From Rotaria socialis (lineage: Eukaryota > Rotifera > Eurotatoria > Philodinida > Philodinidae), in NCBI GenBank assembly GCA_905331475.1, contig CAJNYU010000655.1, positions 1 through 64,000 of the forward strand: DNA of 64,000 nucleotides. Direction: 5' to 3'. Position 1 is the first letter of the stretch; every line of letters starts with the position of its first letter. The notes beneath the pieces are model-generated. The model made no database searches. It was given only the letters and a program-made list of their open reading frames with translations, and was not told the origin of the DNA. The position numbers were made by a program, and so were the translations under genes. This document shows positions 58,541-64,000 of the stretch, one piece after another.

Positions 58541-59195
58541 ACATTCTTTTTTTCGTTTCTTTTTTCTTTTGAAAAACATTGAGTAGTATCTGGAGTCGAC
58601 CGAGAAGGTCCAATGCGAAGCAATTCCTATATCGCAGAATAATATAAAAGAATGAAGAAGAATGACATTATGCTGCATCAATTGACCTTTTCTGAACATT
58701 ATAATGCGCTATTTGTTAATAATATCTGTAACACATTCATATTCATTATTTTTCATGCATAATAATGCCTCTAATGCATTGCAAACGATGAAAAAAGGTT
58801 GCAGGATCAAGAGCTAGCATCAAGATTACGATCACGTGTTTGAAAAAACGAGTCCAATCAAGTCTACTTCAGTTTAACGGATACAGCTAGCTAAAGTTGC
58901 ATTCTTTTTATAGAAAATCTTCAACCAAGATTCATTTCTGATTCCTCTCTGTTGGCTATCAGTTATTTTAGAGAAAATATTCAGTGAAAGCCGATTTTGA
59001 AGATAGATGTCAGAGACATAATTTCGCTAGGGTTCATTATGAATAAGAGAAGGCAATCAGGGGTTAAAGAGAGAAATGAAAACTGAGGAAAAAATAGTAG
59101 AATCAGTTAAAGCTTAGTGCTAGACAAAGTCGAAAGTGGAATTGAAGCAGAATACGCTTTGAAGTGATGCCAACCGTGTTTCTCCACCATGCTAA
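58541..59195. other. 3' flank of the VWA gene
   Basis: Non-coding A/T-rich sequence. No clear AATAAA close to the stop. No other feature is recognised. Confidence 0.4.
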
Positions 59196-59200
59196 AAGTC

Positions 59201-59249
59201 TGGGTGTGGGTTGGGGGTCTTCATCTTCACTGAAATAACACCCGCACCA
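59201..59249. repeat. G-rich/C-rich hairpin (family copy), opposite orientation
   Basis: GGGTGTGGGTTGGGGGT is followed by CTTCATCTTCACTGAAATAA (the complement of the loop at 55381-55398) and then CACCCGCACC. Confidence 0.75.
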
Positions 59250-59418
59250 TAGAACCTTTACATCCCCTCTGCAATTTAAATTATTAGCGATATCACAAAT
59301 GTATTCTATGCAAAGTTAAAACACGTCAGAAACTCGATTTTTTAGCCATGGAAAATTAAGGTGTCATTAATTCAAACATGGAGCAACACTATTTTATTTA
59401 CAACAAAAGAAAATAAAC

Positions 59419-61215
59419 TTAGAAGTTCTCTTGATATATCGTTGGTGTTGAATCAAAAATAATATGTTGTAATTTTGAGCAAATAGCACTAGCATCATTG
59501 TTTGTGAAATTCTCTGTTACGATCACTAAGTCTTTATATTTAATATGTAATCTATTAAGACGAGGTAGACGCGTATTATAGTCGAAAATAAATTATTTTG
59601 CATAATTGATACAAGACATAGCGACATTGAGTATCATTAGATGAGAAAACTCAATAATTGAAGATGTTGATTCATGTTTATTTTGTTGCTGTTTTAACTT
59701 GGCTTGTTTATGTTTATTAAATATTGTTAATTTATTTAGTAATGGAAAAGCTTGCGCAATTCGAACAAAGAAATCATCTTCAAATGGACGAACGCAATCT
59801 TGTACATAGAGAGAACGAACAGTTCTGAATAAACCGCCATAAAATAGACTAGAATGTATATGCATACAGTGTACAGTATATGGAAGCGAATAAATATGAC
59901 ATTGACCTTGATAAAATTCATTATAGTCAGTATAACAGTTAATATTAAATCCTCTTTGAATGAGCGGTCGTTTAATATCATCAAGTGTTGGTAAAAGTTC
60001 TTCGTTCACTCATACATATTCAATGATAATATTGAAGATAAATGTTTATAGATATGACATTCTATTAAGAATATTATTAACCAAATGAGTACCATCAATG
60101 AATGAAGTTTGATCACCTACAATGAGGGATAATGTTAGTTCTTCTAATTGTAACATTTGATGTAATAATGGTAAAATTTGATTATCATATTCATTTGTTC
60201 GATGAAATGAAGTCGATGAGAAATATTTTAGATTAGATACTGTTTTCTAAAAACAAAATTAACATAAATGTTAAGTCATGTTATGTTGAATACTCAAACA
60301 AGGAGGTAGATAAAAGCATTAGATATCGTTACATATTTGAGAACTTATTCAACAATAGATTGTTTAATATTTTACCATCTTTTTTTTATAGTCATTGATG
60401 TATCATGAATGTGTTCAACCTTGACAATAAACGCATGTGATTGAGTAAGATGTCCATCAAGTAAACAAAGACAATCATCAAAACTTTAGACTCCAATATT
60501 CAAATGAACAATATTTGATGAATAACATGTTGTTGATGGTAAACTAAGAAAAGGTTTTGATATATACCGGCAAATATCTTGTGAATGAAAATTGAGATAA
60601 ATCAAATTTGTAAATATAATTAAAATGTTGGTGAAAACATTTGTCCATAATTCTTTTAAATGTCCACGTTTGCTGTCATCGTGTATGATCACAGTAAAAT
60701 GCGAAAATGGATTTTGAAAGATATGAATAAATGATGACTTGTCTAAATATAGAATATGAGTTAATCGACTTAGATTTATTTATTTTGAAGAGTGAAAAAT
60801 AATATGAGATACCATTGAATATACGAGACGCCATTTCAAATCGAAGATAAAGAAAAGTAAGCTTATGGAATTTAGAATAATCTCCAATACGGAAAACGTG
60901 ATCTATTAATAATGAATCAAGAGTAAGAGATTCAATGTTGTGTTGAATTTGAGGTAATATGTCAAAACAAAATCGATCGGCTATTGATTTATTCCTTGAA
61001 TCATTACTTTCGTTTGATAATATTATTATTAAATCAACAGATTATGTAAAATTTATATCCGGAGCTAATCTATCGAGTTTGCGATTGACATCTATGAGTG
61101 CATATAATATATCCATGTTATCCAATTTATTGTAAATAACAAGCAATATCTCATCGGATAAACTAAGAATATGAACAGTGGAGTCGTTCAAGTTGAATAT
61201 AAATGATTAATATTT
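59419..61215 (-). pseudogene. F-box/LRR-like bdelloid family protein, pseudogene
   Basis: Read on the minus strand, the N-terminus has an F-box-like segment (LSLSDEILLVIYNKLDNMD then YALIDVNRKLDRLAPDI). It continues with FCFDILPQIQHNIESLTL, a middle part (LKELWTNVFTNILIIF, SNIVHLNIGV, SFDDCLCLLDGHL) and a C-terminal part (VRSLYVQDCVRPFEDDFFVR, AQAFPLLNKLTIFNK, RLPRLNRLHIKYKDLVIV). This order matches a large rotifer family in which an F-box (Skp1 binding in SCF ubiquitin ligases) precedes leucine-rich-like repeats. In-frame TAA codons occur at 61042-61044, 60486-60488 and 59593-59595. The middle lies in a different frame from both ends, so at least two frameshifts exist. The frame ends at a TAA at 59419. 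Recognition is from memory of the family. Confidence 0.7.
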
Positions 61216-61600
61216 TGAATATAATCTTCTATATATATATGTTCAACTATTGCCATATCTGACGTCGTCAATGATAGAATTATCATTAACAAACGAGTTT
61301 GTTCAATGTTTATTTTTCAGTATGCGTTTTATTCGTTAGAAGATATTGGGAGTGGCGAAAAAAGCATGAAATCACAAGTCAAACTGGAACCGGCATTTTA
61401 AAATTTCTTGGAACCAGAATCGAGATCGGAGAACTAAACTATAACTGTTAAATAATTCAATACGACCAATACAATACTTTTATTTTGAAGAACTTTTTTG
61501 TTTAGTTTCTTAATACGAAATTCTTATAATTGAGGGTGCATTTCGATTCTACCGACTCAAGGTATTATATGAATTAAAAGAAAAGCTAAATGATTTGAAT
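61216..61600. other. Non-coding stretch between the F-box pseudogenes
   Basis: A/T-rich, no recognised gene. Confidence 0.3.
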
Positions 61601-61606
61601 TTTCAC

Positions 61607-61653
61607 GGTGTGAGGGTGAGCGTATGGTTGATGATCCACGCCCTCACCCTCAA
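61607..61653. repeat. G-rich/C-rich hairpin (family copy)
   Basis: GGTGTGAGGGTGAGCGT pairs with CCACGCCCTCACCCTC around TATGGTTGATGAT, and ends CACCCTCAAGAGCTGAGAAG. That end resembles the arms of the 88-345 element. Confidence 0.75.
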
Positions 61654-61859
61654 GAGCTGAGAAGCGGTGCTTTCCTGAGAGTATATCTCTGCTTTTGGGG
61701 GAATTGAATTCTTCAGTTATCTTATTCAATGTCGCAGGACAGGTAACATTCATTGGCAGTGCTTTCCATCTGATTGGAACAGACGGTGAGACTGATTAAG
61801 CAATCCATTGAGGTGAGTCGTCAGCATGAATCATAGTGACAGGCGGATGGTATAATCTA

Positions 61860-62330
61860 CGCTTTTCAGCCAGTATGATTTTCGAAATGAATTAATGATT
61901 ATTTCAGTTGCAGTAGATTATTTTGAACGAAATATTCCCACCAAGAACCATCAAAAATTGAGTCATATACGTCCATACGAAATTGCAAGCTCAATTGCAC
62001 AAGTAAAGGTGCCCGCGAGATAGACAATTCGATATTGTTTAATGAAAGATTGCCATCACCAATAGTCAAAGAAACCAAATCGAGAATACGATGTTAGTAA
62101 TTTCATTTTCACTGATTACTGATGCTACAATGTCTCATTAGAAATATTTGTAAATATGGCAAACTACCCAAGATCGTTTGGTATTGCGTATAAGTGCAGA
62201 TTCATAATGTAATACATCGCAGTTTGCAATGAAATGGCCAAGATATTTGTTCAATTCTACAATCAACATCTTTCAAATGTAAACTTCGAACTTTGAATTT
62301 TTCGGTAATGATCAGGAATTCAGATTTTCA
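61860..62330 (-). pseudogene. Second F-box/LRR family fragment
   Basis: On the minus strand one frame reads GSLPYLQIFLMRHCSIS, three stops, then DLVSLTIGDGNLSLNNIELS, SRAPLLVQLSLQFRMDVYDS and DGSWWEYFVQNNLLQLK before further stops. The leucine-rich spacing and the DGSWWE segment resemble the C-terminal half of rotifer F-box/LRR proteins. The N-terminal F-box was not found. It is more decayed than its neighbour, with the same orientation and a different sequence, so it is a separate family member and not part of it. Confidence 0.55.
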
Positions 62331-62334
62331 CATA

Positions 62335-62855
62335 ATTCAACGAACAGTGAGATCAGAGGCTGAGTTTTAATTTGTTGTATTTAATGTTATTGAAAGTCAA
62401 TATTGAGTTCGTATCGATTATAAGAAGTGATAGTAGCATACAACCACCTGCATAGATGCCGCAGTGAAATAAGAATAAATTATGTATCAACACAATCAAA
62501 GATGTGGTAGAGAATCTCTATTGATAGTGAAGTAGACAATGTGTTGCTATGGCTGATGTTATGGTTATGTAATATCACTTGGGAGCACGTGGCCACAGGT
62601 GAGTTTTGCTACTTATTTTTATCGAACACTGCACATAGTTCTTTTTGTAGATAATGGTATTTTGTTACAGCAACTGTTACAGATGCCAAATTTAGGATAG
62701 AAGAGCTTAGTAAGAAAACATTAATAAGATAAAAATCCAAACTTACTCTTATATGTTGAAGAAAAAGTATATATTATGATTTACAGAGCAAGATAAGATA
62801 AATTTCATTATATATCTTACAATGTCTTGTGCGACTTATTATAGGCATTCTCGCA
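62335..62855. other. 5' flank of the sphingomyelinase gene
   Basis: Non-coding, A/T-rich. It must hold the promoter of the next gene; no clear motif is seen. Confidence 0.35.
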
Positions 62856-64000
62856 ATGTCTTCACCAACAACACTCCTTTATATTTTGTTCTACCACTGT
62901 GTCACGTTCATAATACTTATCGATGCCCACCCAATTCGACAAGAAACTGTGGAGCAAATGGTGGGTGGTCTTATAAGTCTTGACGCTCTACAATGGTCAC
63001 AAAGGAGTCAAATAGAATTACCTGTTTGTGAGCTATGCCATATGGCAGTACCTCTAGTGAGTTGATTTGTACTTTCGATATGACTTTGTCTTGTGAATGT
63101 ATGTGTATTGTATAGGCTCGCTTGCTTATCGAAATCGGTGAGATGGATGAATTAGAAACGCTACTCACCGACTTTTGCGTAGACTTCAAACTTTTCGTTA
63201 AAGATATTTGTCTCGGTGCTATTCATGAATACAAAGTTAGATGATACTTTTATTTTAGTAATTATTTATTAAAAACTTCACTTCTCATACTCTGATAGCA
63301 TGTAGTAGTCGAAGTGCTTACTAAAGCACATCTTACTGACCAACAACTATGTGCAATTACTTTTGGCTGTGAGAAACAATCGGATTTTCCTGTATTCAGC
63401 TGGAATGTTACATTTCCTGATAAGCCCAAACCACCTCCTCGACCACCACAACCACCTGCAGTGAGTGCCCCTTACAGAAAGAAAATAAAGTATAAATATT
63501 TCGATCTCGTTTCGCTTCATTCTAGCCCGAATCACCCAAACTAAATGTTCTTCATCTTTCGGATATTCACGTCGATTTTGGCTATAAGCCAGGATCGATC
63601 GTAGATTGTTCAGCGCCATTGTGCTGTCGAGGGGGCCAGCCTGGTCAGTGTTTTCTCTGTATAGATAGCCATAGAAACTGATTCAATTCTGTAATTTCAT
63701 AGCTTCTGGTAATAGAAGTGCTGGGTTTTGGTAAGTTTTTATGATCTAGAAGGAAACGGTTCACATTTATCTAGGGTTTATCATGTAGGGGTGATTATGG
63801 CCATTGTGATCTACCACAATGGACAGCCAAAGCTATATTACAACATATCGCGGATATAGAAAAGGTTACCAAATAAAATTTAGATGAAGTTTTTCTTTGC
63901 ATCAGGCAACTTTTCTATGTTTGTCAGATAGATTTTGTGTACTATACCGGTGATCTGCCACCACACGATGTGTGGAATCAGTCTCGGGAAGATCAAATCT
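62856..64000 (+). CDS. Acid sphingomyelinase (sphingomyelin phosphodiesterase), 5' part
   Basis: Seven exons are visible (62856-63056, 63116-63235, 63299-63460, 63526-63643, 63702-63730, 63789-63864, 63928 to the edge), all joined in frame by GT-AG introns of 58-65 bp. The product starts with a signal peptide (LLYILFYHCVTFIILIDA). A saposin-B domain follows (CELCHMAV ... LLTDFCVDFKLF...DICLGAI ... CAITFGC, with the expected Cys spacing), then a Pro-rich linker (PKPPPRPPQPP). The metallophosphoesterase domain then begins: LHLSDIHVDFGY carries the first Zn-binding Asp-x-His, CCRGGQ and GDYGHCDLP are family signatures, and YYTGDLPPHDVW carries the next metal-binding Asp. The enzyme hydrolyses sphingomyelin to ceramide and phosphocholine in lysosomes or outside the cell. 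The gene runs off the window, so the His-rich C-terminal metal sites cannot be checked. I chose ATG 62856 because it sits just before the signal peptide. Confidence 0.93.

Noticed and set aside
59419-61215. Alternative genetic code reading TAA as Gln
   Set aside because: The intact genes use CAA/CAG for Gln and end at TAA or TAG (10605, 13815, 58538), and the F-box copy also has frameshifts.

Overview
The window looks like nuclear DNA of a small invertebrate, most likely a bdelloid rotifer. Genes are split by very short GT-AG introns (59-101 bp where both ends are clear). Protein families expanded in bdelloids are present: a WWE plus ADP-ribosyltransferase (ART) protein, decayed F-box/leucine-rich proteins and a poly-threonine membrane protein. 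The A/T-rich non-coding DNA is packed with foldback elements, minisatellites and DNA-transposon remnants. The assignment is inference from gene content and style; no rRNA or mitochondrial marker is present.

Layout: 0-7.1 kb holds a 258-bp hairpin, a 21-bp minisatellite, a truncated dynamin-like GTPase with a 951-bp TA-flanked inverted-repeat element just past its splice donor, a decayed acidic ORF and several palindromic elements. 7.2-10.6 kb carries a five-exon gene for a roughly 1,007-residue protein joining adenylate kinase, RING, VWA and Hint (Vint) domains. 11.1-12.5 kb carries copies of a G-tract-ended non-coding repeat family. 12.65-13.8 kb is a WWE-ART gene that appears to lack its first catalytic arginine. 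14-17.5 kb holds minor tandem repeats.

17.6-34.3 kb is one 16.7-kb satellite array with a 93-bp monomer. It is monomeric on the left and has dimeric (about 185 bp) and tetrameric (about 376 bp) higher-order periods on the right. It ends directly against a (TTG)n tract coding a Thr-rich membrane protein on the minus strand.

35-55 kb is gene-poor. It contains a pogo/Tigger-like transposon with both terminal repeats, interrupted by a tRNA-derived SINE-like insertion with a 12-bp target duplication; 81-bp and roughly 200-bp tandem arrays; inverted second copies of repeats seen earlier; a GNAT acetyltransferase pseudogene; and an assembly gap (54548-54923).

55.7-58.5 kb is an intronless 951-residue VWA protein. 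59.4-62.3 kb holds two F-box/LRR-family pseudogenes on the minus strand. 62.86 kb to the end is the 5' part of an acid sphingomyelinase gene.

Apparently intact genes are few: the kinase-RING-VWA-Hint gene, the WWE-ART gene, the intronless VWA gene and the sphingomyelinase. Nothing suggests an operon or a shared pathway; the intact genes are islands in accessory, repeat-rich DNA.
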